Shown here piece after piece: positions 29,525 through 38,508 of a stretch of 64,000 nt of DNA (position 1 is its first letter; every line of letters starts with the position of its first letter). The position numbers were made by a program, and so were the translations under genes. The stretch is taken from assembly GCF_038958875.1 (NCBI RefSeq), contig NZ_CP152407.1:3293501-3357500 (forward strand), read 5' to 3'. The DNA comes from Acidovorax sp. FHTAMBA. Lineage in GTDB: Bacteria; Pseudomonadota; Gammaproteobacteria; Burkholderiales; Burkholderiaceae_C. The notes beneath the pieces were generated by a model. It saw only the letters and a list, made by a program, of their open reading frames with translations, was not told the origin of the DNA and did not search any database.

Positions 29525-30889
29525 TTAGCCAAAGAGCCGGGTGACATCGTTGAACAGGGCAATGGACATCATGAGGAGCAACACTGCAACGCCTCCACGC
29601 TGCAGGCGCTCCATCCATGCGTCAGACACACCCTTGCCCGTGAGTCCCTCCCAAAGATAATACATCAGGTGCCCACCGTCCAAGACCGGTAACGGCAGCA
29701 GGTTCAGCACACCAAGACTCACGCTGATGAGCGCCAGAAAAACAAGATACTGTGTCAGGCCCAAGCTGGCTGACCGGCCTGCATAGTCGGCAATGGTCAG
29801 CGGCCCACTGAGGTTCTTGAGCGAGGCCTCCCCGATGAGCATGCGGCCCATCATGCGAAGCGTCAGAACAGACACATCCCAGGTCTTGACCACCCCGGCC
29901 CAGGCGCCTTCGAAGACGCCGTAGTCGACCGTCACGAACTCCGGAGCTGCCCCCACGTAAGCGCCAATCCGGCCTACGGTAGCCTCTGCCTCGGCCTTGG
30001 CCTCCGGAAGCACGTCCAGGGTCAATACCCGCCCCGAACGATCAATGCGCCAGGGTTGCTCCAGTGGCTCGCTGCCTCGCACGGACTGGCGGATCAGCTC
30101 ACGCAACTGTTGCCCATCCACCACGTCGCTGCTGCCGATCCTGAGCACGACATCGCCTTGTTGAAGCCCGGCGCGGGCGGCAGCTCCGTCGGGCATGACC
30201 TCGCCAAGCACCGGGCGCGTCCATGGCCCCAGAATGCCAATCTTGCGAAACAGCTGGGCGTCAGCCTCGCGGCTGTCAATCTCAGACATGTCCAGCAGGA
30301 TTTCACGGTGCACAGCACCTGACTGGGGTTGCACGTCCAGACGTACCGTCACACCCTCCAGGGCCCCCCGCGTGAGCAGCCAGCGCAAGTCTTCAAACGA
30401 TCGCACCGGCTCCATGTCGTCCGACCCCAGCGCTGCCTGCGAAACCAGTTCGCCACCACGCAAGCCTGCGCTTTGGGCGACAGAACCGGCCACCGGGCTG
30501 GCAAGGACGGCCTTGGGCTCCTGTACACCATTCCAGTTCACGATGGAGTAAAGCAACACCGCCAGCAGCAGGTTCGCGAGGGGGCCGGCAGCAACAATGG
30601 ACGCGCGGGACCTGAGCGGCTGGGTGTTAAAGGCCAAATGGCGCTCTTCGGGCGCGACAGGCGCCTCACGCTCGTCCAGCATGCGTACATACCCACCCAA
30701 CGGGAAGGCGCCGAGCACGAACTCCGTGGGCGAGCCCTTGGGTTGCCAGCGCAACAGCGGCTTGCCAAAGCCCACAGAGAACCGCAACACTTTGACCCCG
30801 CAAGCGACGGCGACCCGGTAATGACCGTATTCGTGCACGGCAATCAGCAGACCGAGTGCAACGATAAAGGCAACGATCGTGAGAAGCAT
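29525..30889 (-). CDS. rseP: Intramembrane zinc protease RseP
   Basis: Site-2 protease that cleaves anti-sigma factor RseA after DegS in envelope stress. 454 residues with HEYGH (zinc site) in the first membrane segment, two PDZ-like domains in the middle (one containing VAGSVAQSAGLRGGELV) and the second catalytic motif LLPLPVLDGGHLMYY near the C-terminus. It lies next to bamA, whose failure it senses. Confidence 0.96.
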   Translation of the reverse strand: MLLTIVAFIVALGLLIAVHEYGHYRVAVACGVKVLRFSVGFGKPLLRWQPKGSPTEFVLGAFPLGGYVRMLDEREAPVAPEERHLAFNTQPLRSRASIVAAGPLANLLLAVLLYSIVNWNGVQEPKAVLASPVAGSVAQSAGLRGGELVSQAALGSDDMEPVRSFEDLRWLLTRGALEGVTVRLDVQPQSGAVHREILLDMSEIDSREADAQLFRKIGILGPWTRPVLGEVMPDGAAARAGLQQGDVVLRIGSSDVVDGQQLRELIRQSVRGSEPLEQPWRIDRSGRVLTLDVLPEAKAEAEATVGRIGAYVGAAPEFVTVDYGVFEGAWAGVVKTWDVSVLTLRMMGRMLIGEASLKNLSGPLTIADYAGRSASLGLTQYLVFLALISVSLGVLNLLPLPVLDGGHLMYYLWEGLTGKGVSDAWMERLQRGGVAVLLLMMSIALFNDVTRLFG

Positions 30890-30918
30890 GGGTTGCGGTT
30901 CCGTGTAGCGGTGAAAAC

Positions 30919-32100
30919 TCAGGCCGCCAGGCGGACTGCAGCTTGCTCGGCAGCACTGCGCGCCTGGGTATCCAGGTCCAGCAATGCTTCGAGCGAATCC
31001 GGCTTGGAGGGGTAAACCGCATCCAAAGTTGCAAGATTCACGGCGTGAATGTGGTCAAAACGAAGCCGCCCGGACAAAAAGGCCCCCACTGCCACCTCGT
31101 TGGCAGCATTGAGCACGGCGGTCGTCCCTTCGGCCGCTTTCAGTGCCTGCCAGGACAGATGCAACCCCGGGAAGCGGCGGGCATCAGCGTCTTCAAAGGC
31201 CAGGGCGGACAGGGTCGAAAAATCCAGCTTGCTCGCACCACTCGCAATGCGCTCCGGCCACGCCAGGCCGCACGCAATGGGCACGCGCATGTCGGGCGTA
31301 CCCAACTGCGCCAGGATCGAGGCATCGTTGAACTGCACCATGGAATGGATGATCTGCTGCGGATGGATCACCACCTTGATCTGGTCGGGGTGCAGATCAA
31401 ACAGCCAGCGGGCCTCGATCACTTCGAGCGCCTTGTTCATCATCGTGGCCGAATCCACCGAAATCTTGCGCCCCATCGAGAAATTGGGGTGGGCGCAGGC
31501 CTGGGCGGGTGTGATCTCGGCCAGTGTCGCCGGATCCCGTTGCCGAAACGGCCCCCCGGACGCTGTGAGCAAGATGCTGTCCACACGCTCTGCCCAGGTG
31601 GCAGGGTTTTCAGGCAGGCACTGGAAGATGGCAGAGTGTTCGCTGTCGATGGGCAGCAGCGTCGCCCGGCCCTCGCGCACCGTCTGCATGAACAACCCGC
31701 CGCCAACCACCAAGGCTTCCTTGTTCGCCAGCAGCAATCTCTTGCCTGCGCGCGCAGCCGCCAAGCAGGGCGCCAGACCCGCAGCGCCCACAATCGCCGC
31801 CATCACAGCATCCACCTCGGGGTGTGAAGCTATCAATTCAAGAGCATCTTGCGCTTGAAGGACCTGCGTTGGAAGACTATTTGACGCTAATTTATCAGCG
31901 AGAAGCGCCGCATGGGGCGCGCTTGCCATCACCGCGAAGCGCGGGCGGAACTGCGCGCACTGCGCCAGCATGAGATCCACCTGGGTGGCGGCGCTGAGCG
32001 CAAACACGTCGAACCGGTCCGGGTGGCGGGCCACCACATCCAGCGTGCTGGTCCCGATGGAACCCGTGGAACCCAAAACGGTGATCTGTTGCTTCTTCAT
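30919..32100 (-). CDS. dxr: 1-deoxy-D-xylulose-5-phosphate reductoisomerase
   Basis: Second enzyme of the non-mevalonate isoprenoid pathway and target of fosmidomycin. 393 residues: NADPH-binding LGSTGSIGTSTLDVV, MAAIVGAAGL, LLANKEALV, DSEHSAIFQ with metal ligands, LTASGGPFR, and NPNFSMG-type HPNFSMGRKISVDSATMMNK. The stop of cdsA overlaps its start (ATGA). A repeat-like segment (31826-31898) encodes LPTQVLQAQDALELIA, a variable part of the family. Confidence 0.97.
   Translation of the reverse strand: MKKQQITVLGSTGSIGTSTLDVVARHPDRFDVFALSAATQVDLMLAQCAQFRPRFAVMASAPHAALLADKLASNSLPTQVLQAQDALELIASHPEVDAVMAAIVGAAGLAPCLAAARAGKRLLLANKEALVVGGGLFMQTVREGRATLLPIDSEHSAIFQCLPENPATWAERVDSILLTASGGPFRQRDPATLAEITPAQACAHPNFSMGRKISVDSATMMNKALEVIEARWLFDLHPDQIKVVIHPQQIIHSMVQFNDASILAQLGTPDMRVPIACGLAWPERIASGASKLDFSTLSALAFEDADARRFPGLHLSWQALKAAEGTTAVLNAANEVAVGAFLSGRLRFDHIHAVNLATLDAVYPSKPDSLEALLDLDTQARSAAEQAAVRLAA
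31826..31898. repeat. Degenerate palindromic repeat, copy 6 (inside dxr)
   Basis: AGCTATCAATT followed by AGCATCTTGCGCTTGA and a decayed second arm (CTGCGTTGGAAG). It shares order and words with the other copies but the palindrome is lost; this is the weakest of the ten. Confidence 0.4.
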
Positions 32101-32951
32101 CGTGTTGTCAGGCTCGTGAGCATCATGGCCAGGGGGAGCGTGGGCAGCAAGGCATCCACGCGGTCAAGCACACCGCCGTGCCCGGGCAGCAGGCCGCTGC
32201 TGTCCTTGACACCGGCGCTGCGCTTGATGAGAGACTCCACGAGATCCCCCGACACACTCATGGCCACCATGAACAGTGCCGCAATCACCAGCATCCACCA
32301 GCCGGGCTGTGCCATGCGGCTGTAGAAACTGGGCACAACCGCCTGCCAGTGGGCATCGGCCGCGACCCAGACGAAGGCCATCACCATCACACCCGCCAGG
32401 CCGCCCCACACGCCTTCCCAGCTTTTGCCGGGACTGATGGAGGGGGCCAGCTTGCCCTTGGTAAAGCGCAGGCCAAAAGCACGGCCGGCAAAGTAGGCAA
32501 AGATGTCGGCCACCCACACCAGCAGCAGCACCGACAGCAGAAAATTGATACCCACATTGCGCGCCTGCACCACGGCCAGCCATGCAAGCCACAGCGCCAA
32601 TACCCCCGCCACCAGCCGCACGCCACCCGGAATGCGAGGCCAACCGGGCACCCCGGCCTTGAGCAGCCAGGCAGCCGCCAACACCCACAGCCCCCCGCCC
32701 ACCACCCACAGGGCGGTCAACGGACGATCAACCCAGCCCAGGGCCCAAGAACCCGCGCACAGTGCAACACACGCAGCGCCCACGGCCAACGAGCCGGCCT
32801 GGCCAAAACCGCTCAGGCGCCCCCATTCCCACGCCCCGGCGGCCATGAGCACCAGAACCACCAGCATGAACGGCCCGGTCGACGGGTAAAAAAGTGCGGG
32901 CAGCAAAACCGCCAGCAGGACAAGTGCAGTGATGACGCGCTGTTTGAGCAT
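32097..32951 (-). CDS. cdsA: Phosphatidate cytidylyltransferase
   Basis: Makes CDP-diacylglycerol for phospholipids. 284 residues with about eight membrane segments and the C-terminal signature SxKRSAGVKDSSGLLPGHGGVLDRVDALLPT, which holds the metal- and CTP-binding acidic residues. It overlaps dxr by 4 bp and follows uppS by 27 bp. Confidence 0.96.
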   Translation of the reverse strand: MLKQRVITALVLLAVLLPALFYPSTGPFMLVVLVLMAAGAWEWGRLSGFGQAGSLAVGAACVALCAGSWALGWVDRPLTALWVVGGGLWVLAAAWLLKAGVPGWPRIPGGVRLVAGVLALWLAWLAVVQARNVGINFLLSVLLLVWVADIFAYFAGRAFGLRFTKGKLAPSISPGKSWEGVWGGLAGVMVMAFVWVAADAHWQAVVPSFYSRMAQPGWWMLVIAALFMVAMSVSGDLVESLIKRSAGVKDSSGLLPGHGGVLDRVDALLPTLPLAMMLTSLTTR

Positions 32952-32978
32952 GGGGCCTTTCAGAACCTGTACAGGTTC

Positions 32979-33710
32979 TCAGCCCGGCATCGGATCGGGA
33001 TGCGCGGACAGTATTTGTTCGGAGGTTTTGCCGAAACGGCGTTCACGCCGCCCGTAGGCGGCAATGGCCTCGTCCAGCGCCGAGTCATCGAAGTCGGGCC
33101 ACAACCGGTCACTGAAGAAGAACTCGGAGTATGCCGATTGCCACAGCAAGAAGTTGCTGATGCGCATTTCGCCACCGGTGCGGATCACCAGGTCCGGGTC
33201 TGGCACGTGGGCCAGTCCCATCGCGCTGTGCAGACTGGCCTCGGTGATTGGCTCACCACGCGCGGCCAGCGACGCGGCCGCCTGAGCGATGTCCCAACGG
33301 CCTCCGTAGTTGAAGCAGACATTGAGCACCAGGCGTGTGTTGTCCGCCGTGGCCGCTTCGGCCTGACCCAGACCGTCTCGCACCTTGGGCGAAAGGCTGT
33401 CCCTCTCGCCCACAAAATGAAGGCGCACACCGTCCTTCTTGAGCTGGGGCACCTCGCGCGCCAGGGCCATCGCCAGCAGCTCCATGAGGCCAGAGACCTC
33501 ATCCGCAGGACGATTCCAGTTTTCGGAGGAAAAAGCGAAGACGGTCAGCACACCCACGCCGCGCTGCGCGCAGGCGCGTGCGCAGCGGCGCAATGCATCA
33601 ACCCCTTGCTTGTGGCCTGCCAGGCGCGGCAGGAAGCGGCGCGTGGCCCAGCGACCGTTGCCATCCATGACGATGGCAATGTGGTGTGGCACCACCGATG
33701 AAACAGACAT
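32979..33710 (-). CDS. uppS: Undecaprenyl diphosphate synthase
   Basis: Cis-prenyltransferase making the C55 carrier lipid for peptidoglycan and O-antigen. 243 residues with HIAIVMDGNGRWA (catalytic Asp), GHKQGVDALR, TVFAFSSENWNRP, and the C-terminal substrate motif DLVIRTGGEMRISNFLLWQSAYSEFFF. It follows frr by 30 bp. Confidence 0.97.
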   Translation of the reverse strand: MSVSSVVPHHIAIVMDGNGRWATRRFLPRLAGHKQGVDALRRCARACAQRGVGVLTVFAFSSENWNRPADEVSGLMELLAMALAREVPQLKKDGVRLHFVGERDSLSPKVRDGLGQAEAATADNTRLVLNVCFNYGGRWDIAQAAASLAARGEPITEASLHSAMGLAHVPDPDLVIRTGGEMRISNFLLWQSAYSEFFFSDRLWPDFDDSALDEAIAAYGRRERRFGKTSEQILSAHPDPMPG

Positions 33711-33740
33711 GAATAACGATCAGCGCCGGTACGCCGGGGC

Positions 33741-34301
33741 TCAGACCGCCAGGATTTCCTGCTCTTTGGCAGCCACCAGCGCATCGATTTCGGCGATGTG
33801 CCTGTCGGTGAACTTCTGAACGTCAGCCTCGGCGCGCTTCTGGTCGTCTTCGGACGCGAGCTTGTCCTTGACCAGTTTCTTGACGGATTCATTGGCATCG
33901 CGGCGCAGGTTGCGCACGGCGATCTTTGCGCTCTCGCCTTCGTTGCGCGCGAGCTTGGTCATTTCCTTGCGGCGCTCTTCGCTCATGGGAGGCATGGGCA
34001 CGCGAATCAGGTCGCCCATGGATGCGGGGTTCAGACCCAGGTCGCTCTCTCGGATGGCTTTCTCAATCTTGGCGCCCATGCCCTTTTCCCAAGGCTGCAC
34101 GCTGATGGTGCGCGAATCGATCAGGGCGACGTTGGCCACTTGGGAGAGGGGCACCATGGAGCCGTAGTACTCCACCTGGACCGAGTCCAGCAAGGCCGGG
34201 TTGGCACGGCCTGTACGGATTTTTTGCAGGTTGTTCTTGAACGCTGCGATGGATTGATCCATCTTGGTTTCGGCAGTTTTCTTGATGTCGGCAATCGTCA
34301 T
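33741..34301 (-). CDS. frr: Ribosome recycling factor
   Basis: Splits post-termination ribosomes with EF-G. 186 residues. KIRTGRANPALLD, VQPWEKGMGAKIEKAI, SDLGLNPASMGDLIRVPMPP and the C-terminal helix are all recognisable. The start MTIADIKKTAE at 34301 has GAGGAGAAAAC upstream; the longer open frame upstream is not conserved. Confidence 0.97.
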   Translation of the reverse strand: MTIADIKKTAETKMDQSIAAFKNNLQKIRTGRANPALLDSVQVEYYGSMVPLSQVANVALIDSRTISVQPWEKGMGAKIEKAIRESDLGLNPASMGDLIRVPMPPMSEERRKEMTKLARNEGESAKIAVRNLRRDANESVKKLVKDKLASEDDQKRAEADVQKFTDRHIAEIDALVAAKEQEILAV

Positions 34302-34350
34302 GTTTTCTCCTCGGGGCGGCCTGCATCCGGTGCAGGCCCATCCATCGTGA

Positions 34351-35073
34351 TCAGGCGTAAACCAGCGTACCTTCGTCTTCACCCATCACCACGCGCTTCA
34401 AGGCGCCGTGTTTGATGATGGAAAACACCTTTACCGGCAGCTTCTGGTCGCGGCACAGGGCGAAGGCGGTCGCATCCATGATGCCCAGATTGCGGGACAT
34501 GGCCTCGTCAAAGCTGAGCTTGGTATATCGCGTCGCCGTGGGGTCCTTCTGGGGGTCGGCAGTATAAACGCCGTCCACCTTGGTAGCCTTGAGCACCAGT
34601 TCCGCGCCAATTTCGGCACCCCGCAGGGCGGCGGCTGTGTCGGTGGTGAAAAACGGATTTCCCGTACCGGCCGCGAAGACCACGACCTTGCCCTCTTCAA
34701 GATACTGCAGCGCCTTGGGGCGCACATAGGGCTCGACCACCTGCTCGATGGCAATGGCGGACATCACACGGGCCACCAGGCCCTGCTTGTCCATGGCATC
34801 GGCCAGGGCCAGGGCGTTCATCACGGTGGCCAGCATGCCCATGTAGTCGGCAGTGGCACGGTCCATACCGACCGAGCCCCCGGCGACGCCACGGAAAATA
34901 TTGCCCCCACCGATCACCACGGCCACCTGGACACCCAGGCGGGTCACTTCGGCGATCTCCTCGACCATGCGCACGATGGTGGCGCGGTTGATACCGAAGG
35001 CATCATCGCCCATCAGCGCCTCACCAGACAGCTTGAGCAAAATGCGCTTGTGGGCTGGTGCGGCGTTGGACAT
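34351..35073 (-). CDS. pyrH: UMP kinase
   Basis: Bacterial-type hexameric UMP kinase, 240 residues. KRILLKLSGEALMG, VVIGGGNIFRG, GMLATVMNALAL, FAAGTGNPFFTTDTAAALR and the KATKVDGVYTADP uridylate site are present. It lies between tsf and frr in the conserved rpsB-tsf-pyrH-frr order. Confidence 0.97.
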   Translation of the reverse strand: MSNAAPAHKRILLKLSGEALMGDDAFGINRATIVRMVEEIAEVTRLGVQVAVVIGGGNIFRGVAGGSVGMDRATADYMGMLATVMNALALADAMDKQGLVARVMSAIAIEQVVEPYVRPKALQYLEEGKVVVFAAGTGNPFFTTDTAAALRGAEIGAELVLKATKVDGVYTADPQKDPTATRYTKLSFDEAMSRNLGIMDATAFALCRDQKLPVKVFSIIKHGALKRVVMGEDEGTLVYA

Positions 35074-35126
35074 GGGAAATTTCTCCGGTAAGTGGTGCGA
35101 GGCTTGGGTGGGGTTGTACGGAACGA

Positions 35127-36053
35127 TCAGGCAGCAGCCTTGGCAGCAGCCACCTGGGCAGCCACTTCGGCGGCAAAGTCGTCCACCTTCTTCTCGATGC
35201 CTTCGCCCACCACGTACAGGGTGAAACCCTTCACGTTGGTGTTGGCAGCCTTGAGCATCTGGGCCACGGTCTGCTTGCCGTCAGCGGCCTTCACGAAGAC
35301 CTGGTCGGCCAGCGAGACTTCCTTGAGGTACTTCTGCACAGCGCCGTCGATGCGCTTGGCCGTGATTTCGGCGCTTTGTGCGGGCTTGCCAGCGGCCACG
35401 AGTTCCTTGTTGGCTTCGTCAGCCTTGCCTTCGGCCACCGAACGCTCCTTGGCGATCAGTTCGGCAGGCACGTCAGCACTGGTCAGGGCCACGGGCTTCA
35501 TGGCAGCCACGTGCATGGCAACGTCCTTGGCCGCAGCGGCGTCACCGTCGAACTCGACGACCACACCAATGCGCGAACCGTGCAGGTAAGCAGCCAGGTT
35601 GGAGCCGCTGAAGCGCTTGAAGCGGCGGAACGACATGTTTTCGCCGATCTTGCCGATCAGGCCCTTGCGCACGTCTTCCAGCGTGGGACCGAAGCTGTCC
35701 TGCTCGTAGGCCAGAGCGCCGAGGGCTTCCACATCAGCCGGGTTGTGCAGGGCGACCAGCTTGGCAGCAGCGTTGGCCATGGCGATGAAGCTGTCGTTCT
35801 TGGAGACGAAGTCGGTTTCGCTGTTGACTTCGACCAGAGCACCCGTGGTGCCGTCGATGTAGCTGGCGACGACGCCTTCAGCCGTGATGCGCGATGCAGC
35901 CTTGCCAGCCTTGGTGCCCAGCTTGACGCGCAGCAGCTCTTCCGCCTTGGCCATGTCGCCGTCGGCTTCGGTCAGCGCCTTCTTGCATTCCATCATGGGG
36001 GCATCGGTCTTGCCACGCAGTTCAGCCACCATGCTTGCGGTAATTGCAGCCAT
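35127..36053 (-). CDS. tsf: Elongation factor Ts
   Basis: Nucleotide exchange factor for EF-Tu, 308 residues. The N-terminal UBA-like part has LRGKTDAPMMECKKALTEADGDMAKAEELLR, and the core has NSETDFVSKND; the C-terminus is alanine-rich. A terminator-like hairpin in the gap to rpsB could lower tsf expression relative to S2. Confidence 0.97.
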   Translation of the reverse strand: MAAITASMVAELRGKTDAPMMECKKALTEADGDMAKAEELLRVKLGTKAGKAASRITAEGVVASYIDGTTGALVEVNSETDFVSKNDSFIAMANAAAKLVALHNPADVEALGALAYEQDSFGPTLEDVRKGLIGKIGENMSFRRFKRFSGSNLAAYLHGSRIGVVVEFDGDAAAAKDVAMHVAAMKPVALTSADVPAELIAKERSVAEGKADEANKELVAAGKPAQSAEITAKRIDGAVQKYLKEVSLADQVFVKAADGKQTVAQMLKAANTNVKGFTLYVVGEGIEKKVDDFAAEVAAQVAAAKAAA

Positions 36054-36097
36054 CTTTGTTCCTTCAGTGTTCAGTTCAGTCAGTTCAGATTCGGGCT

Positions 36098-36125
36098 AAA
36101 AAAAAGGGGGCTCACCAGGGGCCCC
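36098..36125 (-). terminator. Rho-independent terminator between rpsB and tsf
   Basis: On the minus strand GGGGC / GCCCC (36125-36121 with 36111-36107), loop of 9 bases, followed by one C and eight T. It lies 35 bp after the rpsB stop and inside an operon whose downstream genes are essential, so it must be leaky or regulated, as in an attenuator. Confidence 0.8.
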
Positions 36126-36159
36126 GCTTTTGTTCGCGACGGATCGCGCAGCCGGGCTA

Positions 36160-36912
36160 TCAGGCAGCGGCTTCTTGCACTTCCACGAATTCGTCGGTGC
36201 TCTCTGCAGTAGCAGCCTTCACGACTTCATTCACGGCGTTGGCACGGCCTTCGATGATCGCGTCAGCGATGCCACGGGCGTACAGCATCACGGCCTTGGC
36301 CGAGTCGTCGTTACCAGGGATCACGTAGTCGATGCCTTCGGGCGAGTGGTTGGTATCAACCACACCGATCAGCGGAATGCCCAGCTTCTTGGCTTCGGCC
36401 ACGGCGATCTTGTGGAAGCCCACGTCGATGATGAAGATGGCATCGGGCAGAGCAGCCATGTCCTGGATGCCGCCGATGTCCTTTTCGAGCTTTTCGATTT
36501 CGCGGGAGAACGTCAGTTGCTCCTTCTTGCTCAGGCTGTCCAGGCCAGCTTCTTGCTGGGCTTTCATGTCCTTGAGGCGCTTGATCGAGGTCTTCACGGT
36601 CTTGAAGTTCGTCAGCATGCCGCCCAGCCAGCGCTGGTCCACGAAAGGCACGCCAGCGCGTTGTGCTTCGGTGGACAGGATTTCACGGGCCTGGCGCTTC
36701 GTGCCGACCATCAGGATCGTGCCGCGGTTGGCAGCCAGTTGCTTGGCGAATTTTTGGGCTTCCTGGAACAGTGGCAGCGACTTTTCCAGGTTGATGATGT
36801 GAATCTTGTTGCGATGGCCGAAGATGTAGGGGGCCATCTTGGGGTTCCAGAAGCGGGTTTGGTGACCGAAGTGGACACCGGCTTCCAGCATTTCGCGCAT
36901 GGTAACGGACAT
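36160..36912 (-). CDS. rpsB: 30S ribosomal protein S2
   Basis: 250 residues, standard for S2. MREMLEAGVHFGHQTRFWNPKM at the N-terminus and PDAIFIIDVGFHKIAVAEAKKLGIPLIGVVDTN in the core are family signatures. The ATG at 36912 is used; the open frame extends upstream but is not conserved. It is the first gene of the long minus-strand block. A strong 32-bp dyad lies 41 bp upstream of the start. Confidence 0.98.
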   Translation of the reverse strand: MSVTMREMLEAGVHFGHQTRFWNPKMAPYIFGHRNKIHIINLEKSLPLFQEAQKFAKQLAANRGTILMVGTKRQAREILSTEAQRAGVPFVDQRWLGGMLTNFKTVKTSIKRLKDMKAQQEAGLDSLSKKEQLTFSREIEKLEKDIGGIQDMAALPDAIFIIDVGFHKIAVAEAKKLGIPLIGVVDTNHSPEGIDYVIPGNDDSAKAVMLYARGIADAIIEGRANAVNEVVKAATAESTDEFVEVQEAAA

Positions 36913-36953
36913 AAAAATACTCCAAAGGTTAAGTCTAAAATCAGCCCCAATAA

Positions 36954-36985
36954 TTGCAGTGCCGTGATCATCACGAACACTGCAA
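36954..36985. promoter_or_regulatory. 32-bp dyad in the rpsB leader
   Basis: Nested inverted repeats: outer arms TTGCAGTG / CACTGCAA (36954-36961 with 36978-36985) and inner arms CGTGAT / ATCACG around a single central base, with only one and two unpaired bases between arms. In RNA this would be a long hairpin just upstream of rpsB; in DNA it could be an operator. S2 autoregulates its own mRNA in other bacteria, so a leader element is plausible. Confidence 0.5.
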
Positions 36986-37099
36986 CACCTTGACAGGGCT
37001 GCTTTGCGATTGGTCTTGCCGCAGCGGCCACGCCGGTTGTGCAAACCTTGCACCACTGCGCTACTGCTCCCAGCAAAACCCAAAGATTCTAGCACACCC

Positions 37100-38458
37100 A
37101 TGCTCCCTGACCTGATCGCCACCCGTGAGCAACTGCGGGACGGCGCCACCACCGCGCCCGCCGAGCTGGAGCGCTGCATCGACGCTGCCCAGGCCGCATC
37201 CAACACCCACAGCTTTGTGCGCACGCTGTTTGACGAAGCACGCACCACGGCGGTGCAGCCGTTTGTGGCCCAGTTGCCCCTGGCCGGACTGGCCGTTTCT
37301 GTGAAGGACTTGTTTGACATCGCCGGGCAACCTACCCCGGCGGGCTCTACCGCGCTCGCAGACGCTCCCGCAGCATCCGAGGACTGCCCAGCCGTCGCCC
37401 GGCTGCGCGCAGCAGGTGCCAGCCTGATCGGCCGCACCAACATGGTGGAGTTCGCTTTCTCGGGCGTGGGCGTCAACCCCCACTACGGCACGCCTGCAGC
37501 CTGGGATGCCCGATTTGGCGCCCTGCCCGGCGCGCCCCGCGTGCCCGGCGGGTCTTCGTCTGGCGCCGGGGTGTCGGTAGCCACTGGCGCCGCATTCATC
37601 GGGCTGGGGTCGGACACCGGTGGCTCCATCCGCATTCCTGCGGCGCTCAACGGCATCGTGGGCTTCAAGAACACTGCCCGGCTGGTGCCCACCGCTGGCG
37701 CCGTGCCGCTGTCCACCACCCTGGACACTGCCTGCGCCATGACGCGCACCGTGCGCGATGCCATCGTGGCGCACGAGGTACTGGCCGCACGGCGCGTGAC
37801 GCGCAGCCTTGCGCCGCTGTCGCAATACCGGCTGGCCGTGCCGTCCACCTTGTTCCTCGACGGACTTGACGCCACTGTGGCCCAGGCCTTTGAGCGCAGT
37901 GTGGAAGCATTGCGCCAGGCAGGCGCCCAGATTGACATCATCGCCCTGCCCGCCGTGCTGGAGCAGCCCGCGTACGGTTTTGCCGCCCCCGAAGCCTACG
38001 CCTGGCACCGCGAGCTGCTGCAGCGCGCAGGCGACCGCTACGACCCCCGGGTGCGCATGCGCATCGAAAAAGGCGCCACGCTGATGGCCTGGGAATACAT
38101 CGACCTGCTACAGGCGCGCCAGCAATGGATTGCACGCATGATCGCCGACATGGAGCCGTACGACGCCCTGCTGTCCCCCACCGTGCCCATCCTGGCGCCA
38201 CTGCTGGCCGATGTCGCCCCCGCAGATGGCGTGGACAAGGCCCGGGACGCCGCCCGCGACGCCGAGTTCTTCCGCGTGAACAACCTGCTGCTGCGCAACA
38301 CCAGCGTGGTCAACCTGCTGGACGGCTGCGCGCTGTCGCTGCCCTGCCATGTGCAAGGGGAACTCCCGGTCGGGCTCATGGTCTGGCACGGGGCGCTCAG
38401 GGATGACACGGTGCTCAACATCGGCCTGCAGATCGAGCAAACACTACAAAAACAATAG
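37100..38458 (+). CDS. Amidase signature-family enzyme
   Basis: 452 residues of the amidase signature family (GatA-like). The Ser-Ser-Lys triad can be placed: lysine in LAVSVKDLFDIAG, the cis-serine in VPGGSSSGAGVSVATG and the nucleophile in GSDTGGSIRIPAALNG. The substrate amide is unknown; nothing nearby encodes GatB or GatC, so it is not a glutamyl-tRNA amidotransferase. The start MLPDLIATREQ at 37100 is the first residue similar to family N-termini. The stop codon lies in a repeat copy. dadA follows 50 bp downstream. Confidence 0.88.
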   Translation: MLPDLIATREQLRDGATTAPAELERCIDAAQAASNTHSFVRTLFDEARTTAVQPFVAQLPLAGLAVSVKDLFDIAGQPTPAGSTALADAPAASEDCPAVARLRAAGASLIGRTNMVEFAFSGVGVNPHYGTPAAWDARFGALPGAPRVPGGSSSGAGVSVATGAAFIGLGSDTGGSIRIPAALNGIVGFKNTARLVPTAGAVPLSTTLDTACAMTRTVRDAIVAHEVLAARRVTRSLAPLSQYRLAVPSTLFLDGLDATVAQAFERSVEALRQAGAQIDIIALPAVLEQPAYGFAAPEAYAWHRELLQRAGDRYDPRVRMRIEKGATLMAWEYIDLLQARQQWIARMIADMEPYDALLSPTVPILAPLLADVAPADGVDKARDAARDAEFFRVNNLLLRNTSVVNLLDGCALSLPCHVQGELPVGLMVWHGALRDDTVLNIGLQIEQTLQKQ

Positions 38459-38500
38459 CTGTTAGCGCTTTATGCATAAGCGCCAGAGCCAAAAAACACC
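38444..38500. repeat. Palindromic repeat, copy 7 (amidase 3' end)
   Basis: CAATAGCTGTTAGCGCTT, loop TATGCAT, AAGCGCCAGAGCCAAAAAAC. Forward orientation. Its first TAG is the stop codon of the amidase gene, so the repeat may have set the protein's C-terminus. It fills the gap before dadA. Confidence 0.8.
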
Positions 38501-38508
38501 AAAAACTC

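Noticed and set aside
37004..37099. Upstream extension of the amidase
   Set aside because: The sequence before 37100 lies in the rpsB leader region and does not resemble amidase N-termini.
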